Origin: Salarchaeum japonicum
GTDB lineage: Archaea > Halobacteriota > Halobacteria > Halobacteriales > Halobacteriaceae
DNA length: 64,000 nucleotides
Direction: 5' to 3'
Assembly: GCF_020614395.1 (NCBI RefSeq)
Contig: NZ_CP085324.1
Location: 1,493,564 to 1,557,563, forward strand
The stretch's first letter is position 1. Each line of letters opens with the position of its first letter. Below, piece after piece: positions 27,488 to 35,955 of the stretch. A program made the position numbers and the translations under genes. Under the pieces are notes generated by a model, which ran no database searches, was not told the origin of the DNA, and saw only the letters and a program-made list of their open reading frames with translations.

Positions 27488-28648
27488 GTCCGCGAAGATG
27501 GAGCGGTCGAGGTCGGCGGGACTCGTGTTCCCGGTGAGCGCGAGCGTGAGGTCGAGGTCGGCGAGGAAGTTGTTCACGACCTCCCGCACGCCCTCGGCAC
27601 CGTCGAGCGCGAGGCCGTACGCGTAGGGGCGGCCGAGCAGGACGGCGTCCGCGCCGAGCGCGAGCGCGACGATGGCGTCCGCGCCCCGGCGGATACCCGA
27701 GTCGAACAACACGTCCACGTCGTCGCCGACGGCGTCCGCGACCGCGGGGAGGGCGTCGAGCGCGGCGACGGCGTTGTCCACCTGGCGGCCGCCGTGGTTC
27801 GACACGACGATTCCGTCGGCTCCTTTCTCGACGGCGCGGCGGGCGTCGGCGGGGTGGAGGATGCCCTTGAGGACTATCGGGAGGTCGGTCTGGTCGGTGA
27901 GCCAGTCGAGGTCGTCCCAGGTGAGCGTGGCGTCCCCGAAGACGGCGAGGAACTCGCTCAGCGCGGCGTCCATGTTCTCCTCGGGCGGCTGGGAGAGCAG
28001 GTCGCGGAACGCGGGGTCGCTCGTGTAGTTCGCGACGCCCTCGCCGTCGAGGAACGGGAGGTAGCCCTGGGAGACGTCGCGTTCGCGCCACCCCATCATC
28101 GGCGTGTCGAGCGTCACGACGAGCGCCTCGTATCCCGCGTTTTCGGCGCGTTCGACGAAGCTCGCGGCGACGTCGCGGTCGCTCGACCAGTAGAGCTGAA
28201 ACCACTTCCGGGTGTCCCCGAGTTCGTCGGAGACGTCTTCGAGCGTCTCGGAGGACGCGGAGCTGAGGCACATCGGGACGTCGGTGTCGGCGGCGGCTTC
28301 CGCGGTGGCGAGTTCGGCGTTCTCGTGGATGATGGACTGCACGCCGATGGGTGCGAGGACGACGGGCGCGGGGAGCGTCTGTCCGAGCACTTCGACGGAG
28401 AGGTCGCGTTCGGACACGTCGCGGAGCATCCGGGGGACGATGCGGTGGTCGCGAAACGCCCGCCGGTTCTCGGAGACGGTGTCCTCGCTGCCCGCGCCGC
28501 CCTTCACGTACGCGTACGCCTCGTCGCTCATCGCGTCGAGCGCCTCGCGTTCGAGTTCCTCGAAGTTCGGCGGGATGTCGGGCGTCTCGCCCATCAGCAT
28601 TCCCTGTCCGTACACCGCCTGCTGTCGGCTGTCGCCGGGGTTCTCCAT
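27482..28648 (-). CDS. FMN-dependent alpha-hydroxy-acid oxidase/dehydrogenase
   Basis: A 388-residue TIM-barrel flavoprotein related to lactate 2-monooxygenase, lactate dehydrogenase LldD and glycolate oxidase. The FMN site APIGVQ and the catalytic histidine H285 in VSNHGGRQ are visible, with K261 (VLKGI) contacting FMN N1 as in the family, and DSGIRRGADAIVALALGADAVLLGRP binding the phosphate. The N-terminal MLMGETPDIPPNFEELEREA resembles the lactate-monooxygenase branch. It probably oxidises a 2-hydroxyacid such as lactate to the oxoacid. It is transcribed divergently from an acyl-CoA ligase. Confidence 0.88.
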   Translation of the reverse strand: MENPGDSRQQAVYGQGMLMGETPDIPPNFEELEREALDAMSDEAYAYVKGGAGSEDTVSENRRAFRDHRIVPRMLRDVSERDLSVEVLGQTLPAPVVLAPIGVQSIIHENAELATAEAAADTDVPMCLSSASSETLEDVSDELGDTRKWFQLYWSSDRDVAASFVERAENAGYEALVVTLDTPMMGWRERDVSQGYLPFLDGEGVANYTSDPAFRDLLSQPPEENMDAALSEFLAVFGDATLTWDDLDWLTDQTDLPIVLKGILHPADARRAVEKGADGIVVSNHGGRQVDNAVAALDALPAVADAVGDDVDVLFDSGIRRGADAIVALALGADAVLLGRPYAYGLALDGAEGVREVVNNFLADLDLTLALTGNTSPADLDRSIFADS

Positions 28649-28679
28649 ATCCCGAGATTCCGACTGGTGTGTGTTAACT

Positions 28680-28746
28680 GTTCGCTCGATTCGCGTCCGA
28701 GTGAACGATACTAACGTAAACTCGACGGTCGATGAACAACGTTCAC
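28680..28746. promoter_or_regulatory. Divergent promoter with inverted repeats (possible operator)
   Basis: The 132-base spacer between two divergent genes contains GTGAACG at 28701-28707 and its exact inverse CGTTCAC at 28740-28746. It also contains the near-palindrome GTTCGCTC (28680-28687)/GAGTGAAC (28698-28705). TATA-like sequences lie near 28674-28679 for the - gene and 28746-28756 for the + gene, so a protein bound here could control both. Inferred from symmetry only. Confidence 0.35.
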
Positions 28747-28780
28747 AATACCTAAGGCGGGGACGGCCGTCTCATCGACC

Positions 28781-30334
28781 ATGAATCTCACCGAACACGT
28801 CCAGCGCGCGGTGGCCGACCACCCGGAGAACGTCGCCATCCACTACGAGGGTCGCGAACAGACCTACGAGGAGTTCTGGGAGCGCACCGGCCGGTTCGCC
28901 GCGGCGCTCGAACGAGAGGGCATCGAACCCGACGACCGCGTCGCCATCTACCTCCCGAACCTCCCGCAGTTCGTCACCGCCTTCCACGGCATCATGCGCG
29001 CCGGCGGCATCGTCGTCCCGATGAACCCCCAGTACCGCTCGCGCGAACTCGAACACTTGCTCGGTGACTCGGGCGCGAACGCCGTCGTCACCCTCCCGAG
29101 CCTCGTCGAGCACGTCGAGGACGTGCGCGAGGACACCGACGTGGAGTTCGTCGTCACCGTCGGCGCGGAGACCGAACCCTCGACCGAGTTCGAGGACTTC
29201 CTCGCCGACGACACGTTCGGCCCCGTCGAGCGCGACGACGATGACGTGGCCTGCCAGCCCTATACCTCGGGGACGACGGGCACGCCGAAGGGCGTCCTCC
29301 TGACGCACGAGAACCTCTACTGGGACGCGGACGTGGCCGACGCCCCGATTCCGGACGGTATCCGCGCCGACGACCGCCACCTCGGCGTCCTCCCCCTCTT
29401 CCACATCTACGGGATGACGGTGACGATGAACGCGACGCTGTTCAACGGCGGCGCGTACTACCCGATGCCCGAGTGGGAGGCCGAGGAAGCGGTCTCCCTC
29501 ATCGAGGACGAGGACGTCACGCTCGTCCACGCCGTCCCCGCGATGTACAACGACCTCATCAGTCAGCCGGACGCCGCCGAGTTCGACTTCTCCAGTCTGC
29601 GCTTCGTGAACTCCGGCGGGAGCGGCCTCCCGATGGAAGTCCTCGAAACCTGGGACGACCTGTACGACGTGCCGCTCTGCGAGGGGTACGGGCTCACCGA
29701 GACGAGCCCCGTCACGCACGCGAACCACCCCGACGACCGCCGGCCCGGTAGCATCGGCAAACCCCTCCCCGGCGTCGACGCCCGCATCGTGGACGACGAC
29801 TTCGACACCGTCGCGCCCGTCGAGGAAGGTCCCGTGGACGAGGACGAGGCCGCGCTCCACGAGATTACGGGCGAACTCGTCATCGCCGGGCCGAACGTCA
29901 TGAAGGGCTACTACGAGCGCCCCGAAGCCAACGAAGAAGCGTTCACGGAGGCGGACGGGAAGCGCTGGTTCCACACCGGCGACGTGGGCTACCACGACGA
30001 GGACGGGTTCTTCTACGTCGTCGACCGGAAGAAGCACATGATCGTCACCGGCGGCTACAACGTCTACCCGCGCGAAGTCGAGGAACTCCTCTTCGAACAC
30101 GAGGACGTGGCCGACGCGGCCGTCGTCGGCATCCCGGACGAACGCCGCGGCGAAACCGTGAAAGCGTTCGTCGTCCGGACGCCCGACGCCGACGTGACCG
30201 AGGAGGAACTCAAGCAGTTCTGCCTCGACAACCTCGCGCCCTACAAGCACCCGCGGGAGGTCGAGTTCGTGCAGGAACTCCCGCGCACCACCACCGGAAA
30301 AGTCCAGAAGTACGAGCTCGCGGGCGAGGAGTAG
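28781..30334 (+). CDS. AMP-forming acyl-CoA ligase
   Basis: ANL-superfamily ligase of 517 residues. P-loop YTSGTTGTPKG (161-171), adenine motif GYGLTETSP, hinge TGDVGYHDEDGFFYVVDRKKHMI, and the C-terminal catalytic lysine in TTTGKVQKYEL are all present. It resembles long-chain fatty acid or 4-coumarate-type ligases. It differs from the other ligase in the window (8062-9723), so the two probably have different acids. It stands just upstream of the acyl-CoA dehydrogenase operon, giving the activation and first oxidation steps together. Confidence 0.9.
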   Translation: MNLTEHVQRAVADHPENVAIHYEGREQTYEEFWERTGRFAAALEREGIEPDDRVAIYLPNLPQFVTAFHGIMRAGGIVVPMNPQYRSRELEHLLGDSGANAVVTLPSLVEHVEDVREDTDVEFVVTVGAETEPSTEFEDFLADDTFGPVERDDDDVACQPYTSGTTGTPKGVLLTHENLYWDADVADAPIPDGIRADDRHLGVLPLFHIYGMTVTMNATLFNGGAYYPMPEWEAEEAVSLIEDEDVTLVHAVPAMYNDLISQPDAAEFDFSSLRFVNSGGSGLPMEVLETWDDLYDVPLCEGYGLTETSPVTHANHPDDRRPGSIGKPLPGVDARIVDDDFDTVAPVEEGPVDEDEAALHEITGELVIAGPNVMKGYYERPEANEEAFTEADGKRWFHTGDVGYHDEDGFFYVVDRKKHMIVTGGYNVYPREVEELLFEHEDVADAAVVGIPDERRGETVKAFVVRTPDADVTEEELKQFCLDNLAPYKHPREVEFVQELPRTTTGKVQKYELAGEE

Positions 30335-30335
30335 G

Positions 30336-30416
30336 TCAGCCCGCAGGGCTGACCGAATACGCGAGCGGCGAACGCCGTGAGCCGCGAGGCGGACGTAGCC
30401 CGCAGGGCTGACCGAA
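30336..30416 (+). repeat. Pair of 20-base direct repeats each forming a small hairpin
   Basis: AGCCCGCAGGGCTGACCGAA occurs at 30338-30357 and again at 30397-30416. Each copy holds a stem around a GCA loop: TCAGCCC/GGGCTGA (30336-30352) in the first and AGCCC/GGGCT (30397-30409) in the second. The first copy begins one base after the ligase stop codon. A following GCGAGCGG is also shared. It could serve in 3' end formation or be a dispersed intergenic repeat. Confidence 0.7.
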
Positions 30417-30487
30417 CAGGCGAGCGGTGAGAGTGTGAGCGACTGCTGAAGTCGTCGGTTGGTTAACGAAAATAGGATTCTTGCAAA

Positions 30488-30496
30488 CTTATTAAA
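30488..30496 (+). promoter_or_regulatory. TATA box for the acyl-CoA dehydrogenase operon
   Basis: CTTATTAAA centred 27 bases before the ATG at 30519, a strong haloarchaeal TATA box at leaderless distance. It also argues for ATG 30519 rather than an upstream TTG. Confidence 0.65.
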
Positions 30497-30518
30497 CGGT
30501 AGAGTCTAATTGTCGCGT

Positions 30519-31664
30519 ATGAGTTTCCAGCTCTCAGACGAGCATCGGGCGATTCGAGAGGCGGTTCGCGAGTTCGGCGAGAACGAGATAGAGCCGGTGG
30601 CGCGCGAGCACGACGAGAACAAGTCGTATCCGTACGACCTCGTGGAGAAGGCGGCCGAGTTCGACTTCGTCGCGCCCGGGATTCCCGTCGAGTACGGCGG
30701 CGCGGGGATGGACACGCTCTCCAGCATCATCGTCACGGAAGAACTCTGGCGGGCCGACCCCGGTATCGGGAGCGCCATCGGGAGCCGCGGGTTCGGGTCG
30801 AACATGATTCGGAAGTACGGCGACGAGTGGATGAAGGAGGAGTGGCTGCCGAAGATCGCGAACGGCGAGTCCGCGTGCTGTTCCTGCATCAGCGAGCCCG
30901 CACACGGGTCGAACGTCGCGGGTATCGAGACGGTCGCGGAGAAGGACGGCGACGAGTACGTCATCAACGGGAACAAGATGTGGATCACGAACGGCACGGT
31001 CGCGGACATCGCCGTCGTGATGACGAAGACGGACACCGAGGTCGAACCGCAGCGGAAGGGAATCACGGCGTTCCTCGTCCCCACGGACACCGACGGCTTC
31101 GAGACGACGAAAATCGACAACAAGCTCGGGATTCGCGCGAGCGACCTCGCGGAAGTCCAGTTGAACGACGTGCGCGTCCCCGAGGAGAACGTCATCGGCG
31201 AGGTGAACAAGGGCTTCTACCAGCTGATGGACTTCTTCGCGTCCGGCCGGACGAGCGTCGCGTCCCAGGCCGTCGGCGTCGCGCAGGCCGCCATCGACGA
31301 GGCGAAGGCGTACGCGAACGAGCGCGAGCAGGGCGGACAGCTCATCAAGGACTACCAGGCGGTCAGCCACATGATAGCGGAGATGGCGGCGAACACGGAG
31401 GCCGCGCGCTCGCTCACCTACCGCGCCGCGGCGGCGGTCGACGCGGGCGACGACCAGGAGGCGACCCGGTTCGCGTCGATGGCGAAACTCACGGCGTCCG
31501 AGAACGCGGTTGACGTGGCGGACGACGCGATTCAGGTGCACGGCGGCGCAGGGTTCGTCACCGACCACCCCGTCGAGCGCTACTACCGGGACGCCCGCAT
31601 CACGAAGATCTACGAGGGCACCTCCGAGATTCAGAAGAACATCATCGCCGGCCAGATACTCTGA
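30519..31664 (+). CDS. Acyl-CoA dehydrogenase
   Basis: FAD enzyme of 381 residues that introduces the alpha-beta double bond in acyl-CoA, the first oxidation of beta-oxidation. The flavin/substrate strand CISEPAHGSNVAGI and WITNG (about 151-155) are present, and the catalytic base E366 lies in the family motif IYEGTSEIQ. FASGRTSVASQAVGVAQAA and IQVHGGAGF are also typical. Electrons would go to an electron-transfer flavoprotein encoded elsewhere. The stop overlaps the next start by one base, so it is co-translated with the hydrolase. Confidence 0.93.
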   Translation: MSFQLSDEHRAIREAVREFGENEIEPVAREHDENKSYPYDLVEKAAEFDFVAPGIPVEYGGAGMDTLSSIIVTEELWRADPGIGSAIGSRGFGSNMIRKYGDEWMKEEWLPKIANGESACCSCISEPAHGSNVAGIETVAEKDGDEYVINGNKMWITNGTVADIAVVMTKTDTEVEPQRKGITAFLVPTDTDGFETTKIDNKLGIRASDLAEVQLNDVRVPEENVIGEVNKGFYQLMDFFASGRTSVASQAVGVAQAAIDEAKAYANEREQGGQLIKDYQAVSHMIAEMAANTEAARSLTYRAAAAVDAGDDQEATRFASMAKLTASENAVDVADDAIQVHGGAGFVTDHPVERYYRDARITKIYEGTSEIQKNIIAGQIL

Positions 31665-32506
31665 TGAACCACGAGGAGTATCGCGCGCGACAGGACACCG
31701 TCACGGTCGACGTGGACGGCCACGGTGTCGAGGTCGCGTACTACGAGGACGGCCCCAGGGACGGCGAGCCGCTGGTGTTCGTGCACGGCATCCCGACCTG
31801 GGGGTTCCTCTGGCGGGAGATAGCGCCCGCGTTCACCGACGAGTATCGAGTCGTCGTCCCCGACCTCGCGGGCTACGGGTCGAGCGAGCAGACGGACGGC
31901 TTCGACCGCTCGATTCGCGCGCAAGAGCAGGTGATCGAGGGCCTGGTCGCGGAACTCGACATCGGGACGCCGCTGAACCTCGTCAGCCACGACATCGGCG
32001 GCGGCGTCGCCAGCCGGTACGCCGCGCACAACCCGGACGCGGTGTCGACGTTCGTGGTGTCGAACGCGGTGTGTTACGACTCGTGGCCGGTCGAGTTCAT
32101 CAACGACCTCGGCCTCCCGAGCACGGGAGACCTGCCGTTCGACGAACTGGAGGAAGACCTCGACTTCGCGTTCGCGGGCGGCGTCCACGGCGACGAGTCC
32201 GAGCACGCCGAGTTCATCGAGGGCATGAAAGCGCCCTGGATGACCGAGGCGGGCCGGCGGTCGCTCGCGCGGTGTGCGGTCGCGACGAACACGAACCACA
32301 CCACCGAAATTGACTACGCCGCGATTACGGCGGACACGCTCTGCCTCTGGGGCGGCGACGACATCCTCCAGCCGGTGTCGTACGCGGAACGCCTCGCCGA
32401 GGACGTGTCCGGCGAGAGCGAGGTCGTGACGCTCGACGACGCCTACCACTGGGTGATGGAGGACAGACCGAAGGCATATAGGGAGGAACTACGCGCGTTC
32501 CTATGA
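31664..32506 (+). CDS. Alpha/beta hydrolase with aspartate nucleophile (haloalkane dehalogenase-like)
   Basis: A 280-residue hydrolase. The oxyanion loop is HGIPTWGFLWRE and the nucleophile elbow reads SHDIGGG with D110, so the nucleophile is aspartate as in haloalkane and haloacid dehalogenases and epoxide hydrolases, not serine. The base is H262 in DAYHWVMED. WGGDD marks the acid strand. The true substrate is unknown; linkage to acyl-CoA dehydrogenase suggests an acid or epoxide formed in catabolism. Overlaps the following regulator gene by ATGA. Confidence 0.85.
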   Translation: MNHEEYRARQDTVTVDVDGHGVEVAYYEDGPRDGEPLVFVHGIPTWGFLWREIAPAFTDEYRVVVPDLAGYGSSEQTDGFDRSIRAQEQVIEGLVAELDIGTPLNLVSHDIGGGVASRYAAHNPDAVSTFVVSNAVCYDSWPVEFINDLGLPSTGDLPFDELEEDLDFAFAGGVHGDESEHAEFIEGMKAPWMTEAGRRSLARCAVATNTNHTTEIDYAAITADTLCLWGGDDILQPVSYAERLAEDVSGESEVVTLDDAYHWVMEDRPKAYREELRAFL

Positions 32507-33021
32507 GCATGGAACGAGCGCCGGACTGGGAGTTCAAGGAACGCGACGTGGTCATCCTGAAAGAACTCGCGAAGAACCCGCAGGTGAGTTCGCGCGACCT
32601 CACCGACATCCTCGACGAGGAGTACGACATCGACGTCTCGCACGTCACCGTCTCCGAATCCATTCGGAAGATGCGTGACGCGGGCGTGTTCCGGGAGGCC
32701 ATCATCCCGAACGAGGCGTACTTCATCTTCGCGCTGATGGAGTTCAAGTTCAACCCCGAGCACTTCGCGGAGGGCTGGCGGGACGCCATGGAGTACATCC
32801 GCGACCACGAGAACACGCTGTTCTACTTCCTCTCGGACGGCGAGTACCAGTGGAAGTCCGTGATGATGTTCCCCAGCCGGCAGGCCGAGTCCCGGTGGAT
32901 TCACGACTTCTACAAAGACCACGGCGCGGTCGTCTCGAACATCCGGAACTCGGTCGTGACGAACGTCCTCCACTTCGGCACGAACCCCGAGCTGTTCGAC
33001 GCGCTCCCGCGAGAGGAGTAA
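32503..33021 (+). CDS. Winged helix-turn-helix transcriptional regulator (Lrp-like)
   Basis: A 172-residue DNA-binding protein. Residues about 12-60 form a winged helix (RDVVILKELAKNPQVSSRDLTDIL ... SHVTVSESIRKMRDAG). The C-terminal part is a ligand/dimer region without a recognisable catalytic motif (NEAYFIFALMEFKFNPEHF, EYQWKSVMMFPSRQAESRW). Its ATGA overlap with the hydrolase stop makes it the third gene of the acyl-CoA dehydrogenase operon, so it probably regulates that operon. It may instead be a TrmB-type or unclassified haloarchaeal regulator. Confidence 0.75.
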   Translation: MSMERAPDWEFKERDVVILKELAKNPQVSSRDLTDILDEEYDIDVSHVTVSESIRKMRDAGVFREAIIPNEAYFIFALMEFKFNPEHFAEGWRDAMEYIRDHENTLFYFLSDGEYQWKSVMMFPSRQAESRWIHDFYKDHGAVVSNIRNSVVTNVLHFGTNPELFDALPREE

Positions 33022-33134
33022 GCCCCGGGGTCGTTCGACGACTCGGACGGTGGACTCGCGGGACTGTTTTCGGGGTCGTCGCGTCCCCGGCCGCGACCCC
33101 ACCGCATTTATTGGTGGAGGTGGAAGTCGCGTGT

Positions 33135-33371
33135 ATGCCACGCGTCGAAGTCGACATTCCGGACAACGTCGAGGTGGAACTCGACCGGTTGGTGGACGAG
33201 GGCGAGTTCGTGAGCCGTCAGGAGGCCGCGGAGGAGATTCTCGCGCACGGACTCCAGGTGTACAAGCCCGAAATCGAGGCGAACCGGGAGGAAGAGGAGA
33301 TGTTCGGCGAGGAAATGCTGGAGACGAGTGAGCGGTCGCTCGGCGGCGAGGAAGACGACTACGAGTTCTAG
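33135..33371 (+). CDS. Ribbon-helix-helix (CopG-like) small regulator
   Basis: A 78-residue acidic protein. The first 45 residues fit a ribbon-helix-helix DNA-binding fold: a short beta strand (RVEVDIPDNVEVEL) and two helices (DRLVDEGEFVSRQEAAEEIL). The remainder is a highly charged helix with runs of glutamate (REEEEMFGEEM). Similar short RHH proteins are common in haloarchaea. A TATA-like CATTTATT lies about 28 bases upstream of the ATG at 33135. The DNA target is unknown and no toxin partner is next to it. Confidence 0.75.
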   Translation: MPRVEVDIPDNVEVELDRLVDEGEFVSRQEAAEEILAHGLQVYKPEIEANREEEEMFGEEMLETSERSLGGEEDDYEF

Positions 33372-33540
33372 CGCGTCGCGGGTCGCGGGCGCGCTCACCC
33401 CATACCCATGGAGCACGCCCGCCCCGCGTCCCGTGCGGGCAGCGTGGGACTCCCCGAATCGGAAGCCGTCGCCCGCACGAGACACGTGAATCGAGGGCGA
33501 GTACGGGCAAAAACCCACCGTCACACGGCCGTCAGACGCC

Positions 33541-33975
33541 CTACCGGAAGAGCCGATAGGAGGTCGCGCCGACCGCCACGTCCACCAGCTCGCCCTCGTA
33601 CTCGCTTTTCACGGTAACGTCGGTCACGCCCATGGAGCCGCCGGCGCGCACGACCTCGGCCTCCGCGACGAGGTCGCTGGTAGCGGGCCGGAGGTACTTC
33701 ACGTCGAGGTCGGTGGTGCTGAGCGACACGTCGCTCGGGTCGTCGAACGTCGTCCGGAGCGCGAACGCGCTCGACGTGTCCACGAGCGTCGCCGCGATAC
33801 CGCCGTGCACGGAACCGCCGGAGTCCTCGGTTTCGGGGTTCATGAGTTTCTCGTCGTAGGGGACGCGCATGACGACGCGGCCCTCCGCGACCTCGTCGAA
33901 CTCGACGCCGAGCCACGAGAGGTAGCCGTGGTCGCCGACGAACTCCTCGAACCCGAGGCCGGACGCGGTCTTCAT
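33541..33975 (-). CDS. Hotdog-fold thioesterase (PaaI-like)
   Basis: A 144-residue acyl-CoA thioesterase of the PaaI/4HBT family. The hotdog core VHGGIAATLVDTSSAFAL holds the conserved HGG and the catalytic acid region. MRVPYDEKLMNP and VKYLRPATSDLVAEAEVVRAGGSMGVTDVTV follow the family layout. It hydrolyses acyl- or aryl-CoA to free acid and CoA, possibly to recycle CoA. It overlaps the upstream dehydrogenase/hydratase fusion by ATGA, so the two are made together. Confidence 0.88.
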   Translation of the reverse strand: MKTASGLGFEEFVGDHGYLSWLGVEFDEVAEGRVVMRVPYDEKLMNPETEDSGGSVHGGIAATLVDTSSAFALRTTFDDPSDVSLSTTDLDVKYLRPATSDLVAEAEVVRAGGSMGVTDVTVKSEYEGELVDVAVGATSYRLFR

Positions 33976-35930
33976 TCGCCCGTGAACTCTGGTTCGCGGT
34001 CTTCCTGGAACGCCGCCGTGCCCTCGCGGGCGTCCTGCGTCGTGAGGAGGAGCGCGAACGCCTGGCTCTCCATCTGGAGGCCGGCGTCGAGGTCCTCGTC
34101 CGCGCCCTCGTTCATCACGCGTTTCGCGTGCTGGAGCGCGAGCGGCGGTCCGGAGACGAGGTCGTCGAGGAAGTCCGCGCAGGTGTCCTCGTACTCGTCG
34201 CTCGGGACGGCGCGGTTGATGAGCCCCCAGTCTTCCGCGCGCTCGGCGGAGATGTGCTCGCCGCGGAAGACGAGTTCCTTCGCGCGCGCCTCACCGATCA
34301 TGCGGAGCGCGCGCTGGGTGCCGCCGCCGCCGGGGAGGAGGCCGAGGTTGATTTCGGGGAAGCCGAACGTGGAGTCCTCGGTGGCGACGCGGAGGTCGCA
34401 GGCGAGCGCGAGTTCGAACCCGCCGCCGAGGCAGTAGCCGTCGATCTTCGCGATGGTCGGCCGCGGGAACTCGTCCACGACCTGGAAGACTTCCGTTGGT
34501 TCGGCGCGCTTCGCGGGTTCGATGTCCGCGAACCCCGTAACGTCTGCGCCGGCGCTGAACGCGCGGTCGCCAGCGCCCTCGAAGGACACCGCGCGCACGT
34601 CCTCGGTGTCGATGGATTCGAGGAGGTCGACGACGGCGTCCATCAGGTCGTTGCTGAGCGCGTTCATGCGCTCCGGGCGGTCGAGTTCCACGTCGAGGAG
34701 GCCGTCGTCCGTGAGCTCCCAGTTGAGGGTGTTGTAATCGCCGGGGCCGCTCCCCGTGTTGTACTCGTAGAAGCCTTCGCCCGCCTCTTTGCCGGTCTTC
34801 CCGGATTCGACGAGTTCGACGAGGTAGTCGGCGGGCTCGTAGCGCTCCGCGCCGTACTCCTCGTGGAGGTCTTCGAGTTTCGCGAGCACGGTGTCGAGGC
34901 CGAGTTTGTCGCCGCGCACGCAGATGCCCTCGGGGAAGCCCGCGCCGAGTTTCATCCCGGTGTCGATGGCGTCCGGGGTCGCCACGTCGTTCCCGATGAG
35001 CTTCGCGGCCTCGTTCACCATGCGGGCTTCGATGCGGAGCGTGTCCACGTCCTCGCCCTGGCCCTGTTCGTAGGAGACGCCCTCGCCGTCGTCGTACCGG
35101 TAGTAGCCCTCGCCGGTCTTCCGGCCGAGTTCCTCGGCTTCGACCTTGGACTCCATCAGGGGCGGAATCTCCTTGCCGGCCTCCTTGCGGACGTGGTAGC
35201 CCACGTCGATGCCGGTGAGGTCGCCGAGTTCGAACGGCCCCATCGGGTAGCCCCGACCGTAGACCATCGCGGCGTCTATCTCCTCGATGGTCGCGAGGTC
35301 TTCCGAGGCCATCCACGCGGCCTCCTCGCCGAACGGCCCGAGCACGCTGTTCACGACGAAGCCGTTCACGTCCTTGCGCACGAAGATGGGCGTCTTATCG
35401 ACGGCTTCGACGAAGTCGTAGGTCGCCTGCGCGGTGTCGTCGTCGGTCTCCGCGCCGTAGATGACTTCGACGAGATCCATCTTCACGGGCGGGTTGAAGA
35501 AGTGCATGCCGACCACGTCCTCGGGGCGGTCGGTCGCGGACGCGATTTCGGTGATGGAGAGCGAGGAGGTGTTCGAGGCGAGAATCGCGCCGTCCTCGGC
35601 GTAGTCGTCGAGGTCGCCGAACACGTCCTTCTTGAGATCCATCTGTTCGGGGACGGCCTCGATGACGATGTCCGCGCCCGCGACGGCGGTTTCGAGGTCT
35701 ACTTCGGTGCTGATGCGGTCGAGGATGGTCTCGGGGGACTCGTCGAGGCGGTCGCTCTCGTCGAGTTTGTCGAGGCTCCACTCGATGGACTCGTAGCCGT
35801 CCTGCACGATGTCCGCCTCGATGTCACGCATCGTGACGTCGTAGCCGGCCATCGCCACGACTTCCGTGATGCCGTGACCCATGTTCCCGGAACCGATGAC
35901 TGCGACCGTTTCGATGTCGTCTACGTCCAT
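33972..35930 (-). CDS. 3-hydroxyacyl-CoA dehydrogenase/enoyl-CoA hydratase fusion
   Basis: A 652-residue two-domain beta-oxidation enzyme. The N-terminal part (about 1-390) is a 3-hydroxyacyl-CoA dehydrogenase: NAD loop GSGNMG (13-18), catalytic histidine in VGMHFFNPP, and two C-terminal helical repeats. After a short linker (about 390-400) comes a crotonase domain with both catalytic glutamates (GGGFELALACDL and FPEINLGLLPGGGGTQR). The order dehydrogenase-then-hydratase is opposite to bacterial FadB. ATG 35930 is chosen because a TATA-like TTTAAT sits 29 bases upstream, overlapping the alternative ATG at 35957. Hydration of enoyl-CoA and oxidation to 3-oxoacyl-CoA link the acyl-CoA dehydrogenase to the thiolases. 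Confidence 0.92.
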   Translation of the reverse strand: MDVDDIETVAVIGSGNMGHGITEVVAMAGYDVTMRDIEADIVQDGYESIEWSLDKLDESDRLDESPETILDRISTEVDLETAVAGADIVIEAVPEQMDLKKDVFGDLDDYAEDGAILASNTSSLSITEIASATDRPEDVVGMHFFNPPVKMDLVEVIYGAETDDDTAQATYDFVEAVDKTPIFVRKDVNGFVVNSVLGPFGEEAAWMASEDLATIEEIDAAMVYGRGYPMGPFELGDLTGIDVGYHVRKEAGKEIPPLMESKVEAEELGRKTGEGYYRYDDGEGVSYEQGQGEDVDTLRIEARMVNEAAKLIGNDVATPDAIDTGMKLGAGFPEGICVRGDKLGLDTVLAKLEDLHEEYGAERYEPADYLVELVESGKTGKEAGEGFYEYNTGSGPGDYNTLNWELTDDGLLDVELDRPERMNALSNDLMDAVVDLLESIDTEDVRAVSFEGAGDRAFSAGADVTGFADIEPAKRAEPTEVFQVVDEFPRPTIAKIDGYCLGGGFELALACDLRVATEDSTFGFPEINLGLLPGGGGTQRALRMIGEARAKELVFRGEHISAERAEDWGLINRAVPSDEYEDTCADFLDDLVSGPPLALQHAKRVMNEGADEDLDAGLQMESQAFALLLTTQDAREGTAAFQEDREPEFTGE

Positions 35931-35955
35931 ACGCAGTCGGTCGGCGCGCTCGCCC

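Noticed and set aside
31631-32449. Antisense frame over the aspartate-nucleophile hydrolase
   Set aside because: The + frame carries the hydrolase motifs; the antisense translation is a Val/Arg/Glu-rich shadow.
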